In this document: positions 1 through 9,907 of the stretch, piece after piece
Layout: every line of letters starts with the position of its first letter
Numbering within the stretch: the stretch's first letter is position 1
From: Adiantum capillus-veneris
Lineage: Eukaryota > Streptophyta > Polypodiopsida > Polypodiales > Pteridaceae
DNA length: 64,000 bases
Reading direction: 5' to 3'
NCBI GenBank assembly: GCA_014529385.2
Contig: CM043947.1
Span: forward strand, 132,087,391 to 132,151,390
Translations under genes and position numbers: made by a program
The notes under the pieces: generated by a model
What the model was told of the DNA's origin: nothing
Databases searched by the model: none
What the model saw: only the letters and a program-made list of their open reading frames with translations

Positions 1-59
1 TATGCCATACCTACTCCATCGGTCACATGTACACAAATGCATTAGTTAGGTAGGGTACA

Positions 60-285
60 ACTTTCATTCTAGTGTTGATCTGTCAGTTTGGCCAACACCA
101 ACTAATAGTGCAGATTTCATAGTTTATGTAGCACACCCTCAATGCAATTTTTTTGGATTAGGAAGCACTAGTGCATATTTGCTGATTTAGATAACACAAC
201 CTCAATTCATATTTTCAAGTTAGATAGCACACCCATTTGGTGTCAATTTACTGGTTTAGGCAACACCAATTACAAAATCATACTA
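60..285 (+). repeat. Degenerate ~35-bp tandem repeat
   Basis: About six degenerate units of roughly 30-40 bp recur. Each has an AT-rich stretch, then a TTAG-like step, then a variant of GCAACACC or TAGCACACCC (near 89, 128, 160, 189, 222 and 255). No gene is visible from 1 to 553. The small reading frames there are AT-rich and look spurious. The same unit appears in opposite orientation near 13035-13115. Confidence 0.5.
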
Positions 286-553
286 CATTGGCTAGCCACC
301 TCTGCTATTAGTGGGATGTTGTCTCAATTTTTTTAACTTGGATAAATGATGGAACTGATTTGGCTTATATTGATATGGATTTGGACTTGGTTCATGGTGA
401 GGATATATGATGACATTGTTTCTTGATTTGGATTTCGTATTGATGGATCTTGGTTTTTGAATGATGATTGTGACCAATGATATTTTGATACATCTGGATA
501 GAACACATGCTACTTATTCTAGTGGGGTATGGGACGCTAGAATACGTAGTATG

Positions 554-558
554 TGGAT
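554..558. repeat. Target-site duplication of Copia-A (left)
   Basis: TGGAT directly before the left LTR, matched exactly by TGGAT at 6032-6036 after the right LTR. A 5-bp duplication is standard for Ty1/copia integration and fixes both element ends. Confidence 0.95.
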
Positions 559-750
559 TGAAGAAGAACGAGCGGAAGTGCGACGCGAGAGAGAGTGCGA
601 GAAGAAGAGCAAGACCATATGGTGAACTCGCTCTACTGTAATGTGTAGAGCATAGTGAGTTCTTATTAGGTTTTTACAAAAGAATATGTGTACATACCTG
701 GCGGCCCGTCCACTTACCTGGGCGACCACATTGGGCTTTATACCCCAACA
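559..750 (-). repeat. Copia-A 3' LTR
   Basis: 192-bp LTR beginning TGTTGGGG and ending CA on the minus strand. It pairs with 5840-6031. The sequence just inside it at 751-761 reads AAGTGGGAGGT on the minus strand, a typical copia polypurine tract. Confidence 0.93.
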
Positions 751-761
751 ACCTCCCACTT
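751..761 (-). other. Copia-A polypurine tract
   Basis: On the minus strand AAGTGGGAGGT lies immediately upstream of the 3' LTR. This is the plus-strand DNA priming site in LTR elements. Copia-C carries the same tract before its 3' LTR (51468-51477). Confidence 0.85.
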
Positions 762-839
762 AAAGTCCAATGTGGTACTTTAAGTGTGAGAGAAGCTACT
801 ATACAAGCTAATATACAAGAGATGTAGAGAAGTGATGTA

Positions 840-2822
840 CTACCCTACACCTAACTGCTTGCGAAAATGCGCAAAGCTCTCTGAGGGAAGTCCTTTTGTA
901 AGTAGATCAGCAGGATTTTCTGTGGTGTGAACTTTGACAAGCTGAAGTTGCTTATCCTCAAGCATTTCCCTGATGAAATGATACTTCACATCCACATGCT
1001 CTGTCTTTGAGTGATAAACTGGATTGCGAGCCAATTGTATAGCACTTTGACTATCACAATATAACACAGGCATCTCTTCTTTGATTCCCAAATCTGTTAC
1101 TAGTCGATTAAGCCAAATTGATTCTTTGCATGCCTCTGATGCTGCAACATATTCAACATCTGTAGTAGACTGAGTAACACAATCTTGTAATCTAGAACGC
1201 CATGATACTGCTCCACCAGCCAATGTAAAGACATACCCTGACGTAGACCTTCGGTTGTCTAAGTCACCTGCATAATCTGAGTCTGTAAAACCCTTTACAC
1301 TTAGCTCCTGACTCCCATAGCATATACGCATACTCTTTGTAGCTTTCAGGTATCTCAATATTCCTTTCACTGCCTCCCAATGTTTCTTGCCTGGGTTTGA
1401 CATGTATCGACTTACTACTCCCACTGCAAATGCAATGTCTGGGCGAGTAGCAATCATTGCATACATCAAACTACCCACTGCAGACGCATATGGAATCTTA
1501 TCCATTTCAGCATGTTCTTCCTCAGACACAGGACAATCTTGTTTGCTAAGTTTCACATATGGTGGCAATGGAACACTCAATGCCTTTCCCTTCTCCATAT
1601 TGAAACGTTGCAAAACCTTGTCAATATACTCTGTTTGAGATAACCAAATCAACTTCTTTGATCTGTCTCTCTCAATGCGCATACCAAGTATATGACTTGC
1701 CTCACCCATGTCTTTCATGTCAAACGATTTTGCCATCTTTGACTTCAAAGCTGAAATTTCTTCCAAGTGCTTGCCAGCAATCAACATGTCATCCACATAC
1801 AAAATAAGGATCAGCCAACTGCCATCCTTAGCCTTCTTTGTATATAGAGAGTGATCGAACTCACTACGTTTGTAGCCTTGAGAAAGCATAAACTTGTGGA
1901 ATTTATGGTACCATGCCCTCGGTGATTGTTTTAAGCCATACAGACTCTTTAACAACTGGCATACCCAATCTTCCTTGCCTTTCTCAACAAACCCTTCTGG
2001 CTGCTGCATGTAAATTTCCACATCTAAATCACCATGCAAGAACGCTGTCTTGACATCCATTTGGTGCAACACCAAATCTAATATGGCAACCAATGCAAGA
2101 AAGCATCTCAATGTAGTCATCTTGACCACCGGAGAGAAGACTTCATCAAAGTCAATGCCTTGTTCTTGCTTAAAGCCCTTGGCAGCAAGCCTTGCTTTGT
2201 ACTTTGGCTGACTATCATGAGCGGTGATCTTATACCTGTAAACCCATTTACAAGGTAGAGCCTTTCTGCCCCGTGGTAATTTAACTAGCTTCCATGTCTG
2301 GTTTTTATGCAGAGCTGTCATCTCTGACTGCATGGCCAATTGCCAATTCCCGGAGTCCTTCATTTGCACTGCTTCCTTGTAACATGAAGGCTCATTGCAA
2401 TCAGTCAGCATGACATAGTTCATAGATGGAACAAACCTATCAGGAGGTCGCGTGACACGTCCAGATCTACGCACAATAGGTGGCTCAGGCTCAGCCACAA
2501 CCTGTGGTTCCACTCTATCCTGTCCTTGCTCCTCTTGAGCCCTGACATTTTGTCTTGCACGTGCAGGTCCATCTTCTTGGAAGACAACTCTTCTAATCTC
2601 CCCAACCCTCTCTGGTTTAGAATGATATTTGGATTCATTAAAGTGAACATCGTTGCTACGGACAACCTTTCTGGATTCGGGATCCCAAAGTCTGTACCCC
2701 ATCTCACCAGAATTACCATAGCCTAGAAAGATGCAGTTTCTACTCTTTGGCTCAAGTTTGTTCCTAAATTCCTTTGGAACGTGAGTATATGCCTCACAGC
2801 CAAAGACTCTGAGACTGAATCC
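840..2822 (-). pseudogene. pol: Copia-A pol, C-terminal part: reverse transcriptase and RNase H
   Basis: The frame is open from the deletion junction near 2822 to the TAG at 840. It begins in the integrase/RT linker (VFGCEAYTHVPK, then GEMGYRLWDPES). The RVT_2 reverse transcriptase follows, with AAKGFKQEQGIDFDEVFSPV, QMDVKTAFLHGDL and the catalytic YVDD (about 1790-1801). RNase H follows with DSDYAGDLDNRRSTSGYVF, CDSQSAIQLA and TEHVDVKYHFIRE. No stop interrupts these domains and all key acidic residues are visible, so this half could still encode active domains. It is called a pseudogene because a deletion disconnects it from gag, protease and integrase. Confidence 0.9.
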
Positions 2823-3907
2823 TTCTGCAAAACCTTGCTAGGAGATCTATTTACAAGATGAACAGCTGTTGATACAGCTTCAGCCCAAAACCCATTAGGC
2901 AGCTGTGCATTAGACAACATACTTCTGACCTTCTCTTGTATGGTCCTATTCATCCTCTCAGCAACACCATTTTGAGGAGGATTGTAAGGAGCAGTAAGTT
3001 CACGTTTTATACCTTTTGACTCACAAAAGTCCTGAAAGGCCTTTGAAACATACTCTCCACCATTGTCAGTGCGTAAGCATTTAAGCTTCTTGCCACTTTG
3101 ATTCTCCACAAGTGTCACAAACGTTTTGAAAACACTAAACGCTTCATCCTTGTGCTTGAGAAAGTAAACCCATACTTTCCTCGAGTAATCATCTATAAAT
3201 GTCATAAAGTAAGAAGCTCCCCCTAGAGATAGGTTAGGCATAGGTCCACACAAATCACTATGAACAAGTGCCAACTGTGTATCTCTTCTACTGCTTCTAT
3301 GCTTATGTGGCTGCTGTGTTTGCTTACCATACAGACAATGTTCACAGAATTCAAAATCATTAAATGAAAAGCCAGGCAAATAACCAGAACGAGACAAGAT
3401 TTCCATTCCCTTCTTGGACATATGTCCTAACCGGCTATGCCACAAAGAAACGTTCGGCTGCTCGGTTACATTGATTACATTTTTAGAGACATTTGATACA
3501 TAAATCATGTAAAGTCCTCCAGACTTTACTCCATGTGCTACTGTCATAGAACCCTTGGATATCTTCCACATGTTCTGTCCAAAAGTGGTGACGTAGCCAG
3601 CATCATCAAGTAAACCTGTGCTGATCAAGCTCTTTGTAATTGCAGGAACGTGTCTCACATTCTTCAGCGTGAAAGAAGAGCCATTCTGAAACTTCAATTG
3701 AACATCTCCAACACCTAAGATCTCACATGTCTGCCCATTGCCTAGCCGAACATGATCTTTAGTGGTCACATAAGAGGTAAACCACTCCTTGGTTGGAGAC
3801 ACATGAAGTGATGCCCCTGAGTCTATAATCCAGTCACTTAGTGCATTTCCATCAGATGCTGTAAGAAGAGCTGAGTCCATTGTATTCTTCAAGAAGTAGA
3901 TGTTTCC
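2823..3907 (-). pseudogene. pol: Copia-A protease and integrase segment
   Basis: In frame with gag apart from one TGA (3908-3910). The aspartic protease motif DSGASLHVSP is intact near 3830. The integrase zinc-binding region (LWHSRLGH and CEHCLYGK) and the DDE core (HSDLCGPMP, RTDNGGEYVS, PYNPPQNGVAERMNRT) are all present. Near 2820 the copia segment equivalent to EEVWFGKPASYDHLR of Copia-C is missing, about 15 codons. Reading then leaves frame and continues as nonsense to 2723. The deletion plus frameshift is the most disabling lesion of the element. Confidence 0.88.
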
Positions 3908-3910
3908 TCA

Positions 3911-4777
3911 CACTAGACTGTCATCCTCTGCAACAGTGTTTGTCACATTTATTTCCTGAATCTTCACTGAGGACTTGTTCTTCTCACTATGGTCTTCAGC
4001 TTTCTCTTTGCCTTTTTCTGCTTTCCATTCTCTGCAGTCTCTTTTCATGTGACCCTTCTTGCCACAATGGTAGCATTCTATGTCACTCTTGCCTTTAGCA
4101 TTGCGGGACTTGCTACGAGACTGATTCCTCTTTCCACCTTTGTACTTTTCATTGGTCCTTCCCCTGACAACTAAGGCTGTTCCTTTGCCTTTGTCCATTG
4201 TCTTTCTATTGGTTTCTTCAGTAAGCAGACTTCCTTCTACACTTGCTATGTTCAAACCATCTGGAGGTGCATAATTACTCAAAGCTGTGCGAAAAGTGTC
4301 CCAACTTTCTGGCAATGTGATCAACAGGAACATAGCTCTAACAGGTTCATCAAACTTGACACCTTGAGCTGACAACTGACTGTAGATTGTGTTGAATTCA
4401 TTCAGATGATTGGACATAGGTGTCCCTTCTTTCATCTTCAAGTCAACAAGCTTCTTAAGCCAGTATACGTGTGAAGCTGCACTCTGCTTCTCATAAAGAT
4501 CACTCAGCTTTAACCATGCTTGATAACCCGACATCTCGTTTGCTACATTGAAGTAAACGCTTTCTGCCAAAGTCAACATAATGGTAGAAAGTGCCAATTC
4601 ATCCATTTCGCTCCATTCATCTTTGTCCATATCTTCTGGTTTTATCCCTTTGAGCTTTATAGGTTTTATCTGCTTCTTTTGTACCTACACGTGCCAAATC
4701 TGCTTCTTCCACAATGGGAAATTGGTTCCATCCAGCTTCTTGATATTGTAAAGAGCAGTGTCCTGTGATCCAGCCAT
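3911..4777 (-). pseudogene. gag: Copia-A gag
   Basis: The start ATG lies at 4777-4775 and opens MAGSQDTALYNIKKLDGTNF, the usual copia gag N-terminus with its KLDG.NF.LWK motif. Codon 31 (4685-4687) is TAG where leucine is expected, and the frame continues afterwards. The UBN2-type capsid region follows, then a Lys/Arg-rich stretch and a CX2CX4HX4C zinc knuckle (CYHCGKKGHMKRDC, about 4030-4072) for RNA binding. The frame ends at TGA 3908-3910, after which the same frame resumes into protease. Whether the TGA is a decay mutation or a read-through point cannot be decided here; decay is simpler. Confidence 0.9.
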
Positions 4778-5825
4778 AGCTACGCTTCACAGTGGTTTAC
4801 TTTCCTGGGAAAAATTCGGCAGAGTTTCCCCTATAAACTGACCTCTGAACCAATATCAACTTGTCAAATGAACCAAGAAAGCTTCAGATTCTGCATAAAT
4901 TTCGGCAGAGTCTCCTTTGTAAAATGGCTCTGGTGTACTCAAAAACAGACCAAAAAAACAGCTCAGAAAACCACTGTCTCTCTGACACTGTAAGCTGCGA
5001 GTAAACCTGTCTTGCACCTGTACTGTCTCTGACTGTCCTGTCACTGTCTTGTAAGCATAGACTGCGACAATGCCTCAACGGCAGTAAAGCAAAGATGCAA
5101 TCCCAACTGTCTAACTCACAGTCAATACATCCTAGCTGCCTATCTAAGGGTGCTCGAGGGATCGCTCCAAGACCTGTATCACCGAAAGGATCTCAACATT
5201 CGAGAATCCCCCAGCTCAATAAAACCTCACTCGACCCTCAACAAAGGCTGCAGTAAATCTGACAATACATAGACTTCCCACAAAGTCATACATCCACAAA
5301 TTTCCCACTGTATGTTGTAACCGCTACGGCGGTTGTTTGCTGCGTGACTCACAGCCAGCAAACCCTCAACAGACATACATCATCTCTGACAATACATCCC
5401 ATGTGGAAGTACCTGCAATGTCAGGATGAAATCTGGAATATCAAGAAGCAAACACAAGCTACCTGATGAACTAGTGGATGTCGCCTACAGTCTGTGTGTA
5501 GATGCGCCCGTGTCGTATGTGACACGCCTCCAAGAACTGTGAGTCGTCCTTCGATGTGTTGACAGCCACAAATCAACACTCTGGGAGTGTCGATATCTTC
5601 AGCACCTGCAGTCGTAGGCCGAAAACCCCAAATTTGCAGAGTCGGATCTGCACCCGTCGAGACCACGTAGTCGAAAATGGCCTACGCAGACCTTTGTCGA
5701 AGCCGAACGGTGACCGAGATGACCTCAGAACGAGATTTGGGGCCGTGTCTTCGCCTGTCGAATTTCACTCCAATCTGAGCTGGTGACTCTAGCCTCCTGC
5801 AGTGCTGCCCCGAGCCTCGATCTGA
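4778..5825 (-). other. Copia-A 5' leader with conserved blocks
   Basis: About 1 kb of non-coding leader between the primer-binding site and gag. Block 1 (5176-5230) matches Copia-B 7490-7543 at all but about three of 55 positions, including the run GGGATTCTCGAATGTTGAG on the minus strand. Block 2 (about 4800-4833), just upstream of the gag ATG, matches Copia-B 7760-7800 around GGGGAAACTCTG. It can pair GGGAAA with TTTCCC as a short hairpin. A partial further copy of block 2 lies near 4900-4925. Confidence 0.7.
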
Positions 5826-5837
5826 GCTCTGATACCA
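5826..5837 (-). other. Copia-A primer-binding site
   Basis: On the minus strand this reads TGGTATCAGAGC, an exact match to the plant copia site complementary to initiator-tRNA-Met. It lies two bases inside the 5' LTR. Confidence 0.93.
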
Positions 5838-5839
5838 GT

Positions 5840-6031
5840 TGAAAGAGTACGAGCGGAAGTGCGACGCGAGAGAGAGTGCGAGAAGAAGAGCACGACGATA
5901 TGGTGAACTCGCTCTACTGTAATGTGTAGAGCATAGTGAGTTCTTATTAGGTTTTTACAAAAGAATATGTGTACATACCTGGCGGCCCGCCCACTTACCT
6001 AGGCGACCACATTGGGCTTTATACCCCAACA
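5840..6031 (-). repeat. Copia-A 5' LTR
   Basis: 192-bp partner of 559-750. On the minus strand GTATAAAG sits about eight bases from the LTR start; if it is a TATA box, U3 is unusually short. The LTR is followed by TSD TGGAT at 6032-6036. Confidence 0.93.
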
Positions 6032-6036
6032 TGGAT

Positions 6037-6329
6037 GACCAAAGGCATAAGCAAATTAGATCGTTTAAGTTGGTAAGATTTCCTTTTTTATGATATGTAA
6101 TTTTAACCATTATTTTGGACAAGTTATGACTTGTAGGATAATAACATAGCAAGTGAGGACAATCTCTTTCTTGACTAAGAGTTATTTAATGCTATTTATT
6201 TATGGTGCATTAACAAATATTTTTTGTATGGGTGAAAGATGGACAGCAACCTAAATCATTGGTTTTTCTCTCAAAGTCCAACGGTGGATATTAGATGCAC
6301 ACAATTAAGGTTAGCAGAGACCTCTATTC

Positions 6330-6381
<52 letters not shown>

Positions 6382-6498
6382 CTTATTTTTGTAACATTTC
6401 ATAAACTTAAACGTGCTCACATGGATTCATTAAGGGGCCCATGTAGGGGGGAGCTAGGGTTGCTCTTCTTGTATCCTCTTAGTCTCTCCTCCTCTGTG
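6037..6498. repeat. Intergenic spacer with (CT)n array
   Basis: Spacer between the two head-to-head copia elements. It carries a (CT)n tract at about 6335-6379. The short Ser/Leu reading frames over it are repeat artefacts and no gene is visible. Confidence 0.8.
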
Positions 6499-6503
6499 CA
6501 ATG

Positions 6504-6647
6504 TGCTGGGATTCAAGCCAACTAGCTGGACATCCCGCTTTACTACTAACCCATCTACTAACTTAACCATATACACTTATTCTTTAACACAAACAGAATA
6601 AGGAGCTACAACAGAGGATAACGCTGTTGTGCGCTCTACCCAACAGC

Positions 6648-6687
<40 letters not shown>

Positions 6688-6717
6688 CACTCGCATACGC
6701 TTCCCGCGGCACCTTCA
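6504..6717 (+). repeat. Copia-B 5' LTR with internal (TC)n
   Basis: 214-bp LTR starting TGCTGGGATTCA and ending CCTTCA. A (TC)n tract of about 36 bp lies inside at 6650-6685. The 3' LTR carries the same tract at 49 bp, so the microsatellite was part of the element and changed length after insertion. Confidence 0.9.
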
Positions 6718-6719
6718 CC

Positions 6720-6731
6720 TAGTATTAGAGC
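6720..6731 (+). other. Copia-B primer-binding site
   Basis: TAGTATTAGAGC, two mismatches from TGGTATCAGAGC, two bases after the 5' LTR. The mismatches fit the age of the copy. Confidence 0.75.
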
Positions 6732-7839
6732 AAGGTTCGTGCTTGCCGTTTTGCAGCCGCACGTGCACTTTCAAAAGGGCAAACAGGTTTCCAGATTTGG
6801 CATCGGCAAATTCAGCATTTTGAGAGCGTTTCCATCAGGCATCCTAGGATTTTACCCCCCTTTTGAAGCTGTTCATGTAGTCGAACGCTTCATCCAAGCT
6901 AACCTCATGAATTGTATTTTTCAACTCCACTTTTACTCTACAGGTACAGGACACAAGTGTAGGTTGTTCAAAGACTATTTTGGGATTGTATATAGCCATT
7001 TTATAGCTATTATGTGCTATTGAGACGGTGTTTATGGGCTGATTAGGAGCACTTTCCGGCATCAAAATTGTCTCGGGTTTTTTCAGGCATCCACACAGGT
7101 TCTTCCATACATACAGGACATCCAGGTTTCTTACAGGTTGCAATATTTTGCATCAGCACACATTTCAGTGGGAGTACTTGATGCGCATATGCATTGTTTG
7201 GCACTTTCAATAGTGCTTGAGCTCTTTTGAGAGCATTTTTACTCCCCGCAGGGATTTGTTTACTACTTGCCCATTTTGTTTAGTGCTTGTTTGAGCGCGT
7301 ATACTGCGCCTTGCAATATTGTTGGCAGTGGATGTACGTTGAGTTGTGGAAATTGCCATATGTACCTTTTGTGGAGCCAATTTGGTTTGTTTCTAGCAGT
7401 CCCGACCGTTTTTGAGACTCAGTTCGGAGGCCCTTTTTGAGACTCGGTTGGTTTCTTATTTGCATAACCTTTTTTAAGGATTGATAGAGTGAGGTTTTCT
7501 TGAGCTAAGGGATTCTCGAATGTTGAGATCCTTTCGGTGATACTACAGGTTGATGGAGTACCTCTTTTTGTGGCCTCACCATAGGACATGTATAGAGAGG
7601 GCTAGGTGCATTTGACGCCATGTTGGCAGTCTTGGGTGTGTTGGCAGTCTTGGGTCAGCTTTTGACTTTTTATGCACAGTTAGGCATGTCTTATGCTCTG
7701 AGAGCATAACTTTTGATTGGTTATTGATCTCTTGTGACGGTTTTGGATCGAGATTCTGTTAGTTTTTATGGGGAAACTCTGTCGAATTTTTTCCCAAAAT
7801 TACCAGTGTTTATCGCCATATTATCTTTAGCTTGCAGCC
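6732..7839 (+). other. Copia-B 5' leader
   Basis: About 1.1 kb of non-coding leader. It includes the block conserved with Copia-A at 7490-7543 and the second block at about 7760-7800 immediately before gag. Short reading frames here lack family features. Confidence 0.7.
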
Positions 7840-8720
7840 ATGTCATCTAGAGATGAAAAGGATATTTACAATATCCAAAAATTTGATGGGACAAATTTTG
7901 CTACCTGGAAAGAGCAGGTTCAAGATGTTCTCATACAAAAAGGCCAGTTGGATCCTATCATGGAGCACCCAGAGGGCGAGTATACAGACGTTGAGTGAGA
8001 GAGACTTGATGCTAAGGCCAAATCTACCCTTCATTTGCATTTGGCCAAATCTTTGTACTTTACTATAGTTGGAGAAAAATTTGCTAGAGATGTATGGGAT
8101 AAATTGTGTTCCAGTTATGAGAACAAAAGTGCCACTAATAAGGTTTTCTTGATGAAGAGGCTTGTTTGATCTTTGTATAAAGGAAGAAGGCATTATTTCT
8201 ATTCACATTAATGAGTTCACTATCACTTTCACTTAGTTGATCACTCAAGGTTTGGTCTTCGATGAGGAAATCAAATGTATCTTCTTGCTATGCAGTTTAC
8301 CCTCGTCTTGGGATACGTTTTGTACTACAATTAGCAACTCAGCAATTGGTACTGATCTTGTGTACAATGACGTCCTTGTCTGTTTACCGAGGAGATTCGC
8401 AGGAAAGCTCTCCAAGGCAAGAAGGATGGTGATGCGTATGTTGCTGGTGATAGACAGAGGGGTCGCACTCAAGGTTGTTCCAAAGCCAAGGAACGTGGGG
8501 GATCACGCAGTAAGTCTCGGGGTTCTATGCGTAATGTCAAGCTGTCATTGCCATAAAAAAGGACATGTGAAGAAGGATCTTAGAAAATGGCAGCAAAGCA
8601 AGAAGGATAAACAATTCGGTGACACTTCTTAGTCTGATGATTCAAACAAGGGAAAAGCAAAGTTAGAGGATATCAATGTGCTAGGGTCTTCAAATGCTCC
8701 TATTATAGAGACTCTTCCAA
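7840..8720 (+). pseudogene. gag: Copia-B gag
   Basis: Starts at ATG 7840 (MSSRDEKDIYNIQKFDGTNF) with the copia FDG.NF..WK motif. TGA at 7996-7998 and a later TGA near 8168 break the first half. Reading then shifts to another frame around 8237 and stops again at 8630. The zinc knuckle reads CHCHKKGHVKKDL, with the last cysteine replaced by leucine and the first part disturbed, so RNA binding is probably lost. The gag is not functional. Confidence 0.85.
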
Positions 8721-9907
8721 AGGTTGTTATGCCACTTAGCTCTGACGTATTGGTCTTCACAACAGATCTACCTATCGAGGCTCTTGTTACAAAAGATGCA
8801 CAATATGCACATAATTGGATAGTAGATTCTGGTGCGAGTTTCCATGTGACACCACATAGAGAATGGTTCTCTACTTATTCTCACTCTTGTGGCAAAGTGA
8901 GACTTGGTGATGCTTATGAACTATACATTGAAGGTGTCGGAAATGTCAAATTGCATCTAAGGAATGGCACGCACTTTACTTTATGTAATGTCAAACATGT
9001 GCCCAAGCTGACTAAGAGCTTGTTTTCTGTTGGTCAGCTTCATGATCTGGGCTACAACACCACATTTGGCAATGGTTCGTGGATAGTACGCAAAGGTTAA
9101 AAGCATGGTACCTAATATTCCATGCATGTGTCAGATGTTGGTCATGATTACATATCTATAGTTGAGCTACCATCTACTGAGTTGTGGCATTGCCGACTAG
9201 GTCATATTAGCCAAAAAGGAATGAGAACTCTGACTCGTTTTCGCTACTTACCTGTCTTGTCTTATGTTGACTTTCTTGTTTGTGAGCACTATATCTATGG
9301 CAAATAGACTAGGTCCGTCCACTTACCATTGGGTCAAAAGCAAGTTGAACCTCTAGATTTAGTACATAGTGATGTTTGTGGTCCTATGTCAACCAAACCT
9401 CTAGGGGAGGCCAGCTATTTTGTGACATTCATAGATGACTCTAGTCAAAAGGTGTGGGCATATCCTTTGAAACATAAGGATCAAGTTCTTCCTGTGTTCC
9501 AAAAATTCTTTGCACTTGTGAATCACTCTGGCAAGAAACTCCAAGAGGTTGCGGACTGACAACGGTGGAGAGTATGTCTCCAAGGAGTTGACAATTTCTG
9601 TGCTAAAAGGGGGATTAAAAGGCAATTTACTGCACCATACACACCAGTGTAGAATGGAGTTGTTGAGCGCATGAATCGTACGATTCAGGAAAGAGTCACA
9701 GCCATGCTTTCTATGGCAAATCTCACACAAGGCTTTTGGGTAGAAACCGTCTTGACCGCAATGCACATTATAAATTGTTCGCCTAGTACGCCATTGAATT
9801 ATGAGATTCAAGAAGAGTTATGGTCTAAACGTAAGCCCCTGACCATCTACATGTTTTTGGATGTGAAGCTTATGCTCACGTGCCTAAACAACTTCGACAA
9901 AAGTTAG
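8721..9907 (+). pseudogene. pol: Copia-B protease and integrase
   Basis: The protease motif VDSGASFHVTP is intact near 8824. Integrase retains WHCRLGH but the second cysteine pair reads CEHYIYGK instead of CEHCIYGK, followed by a stop at 9307. HSDVCGPMS, the TDNGGEYV segment (in another frame near 9558) and NGVVERMNRTIQE follow across a frameshift and stops. The segment is inactive by sequence. Confidence 0.85.

Larger units (their letters stand above)
559..6031 (-). mobile_element. Copia-A: full-length Ty1/copia LTR retrotransposon
   Basis: A 5473-bp element read on the minus strand. It has two 192-bp LTRs (559-750 and 5840-6031), a 5-bp TSD, an initiator-Met primer-binding site, a polypurine tract, and the copia order gag, protease, integrase, RT, RNase H. 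By eye the LTRs differ at about 7 of 192 positions, so insertion is not very recent but not ancient. The polyprotein frame is broken by only three lesions: an in-frame TAG at 4685-4687, an in-frame TGA at 3908-3910, and a small deletion with frameshift near 2820. It is therefore probably non-autonomous now, though its cis elements look complete. It lies head to head with Copia-B, 472 bp away. Confidence 0.95.

Noticed and set aside
840-2702. Intact host gene
   Set aside because: The long frame is RT and RNase H of Copia-A, with LTRs and target duplications defining the element.
3908-3910. Programmed read-through of gag TGA in Copia-A
   Set aside because: Plant copia elements normally use a single frame; other lesions in the same element make simple decay more likely.
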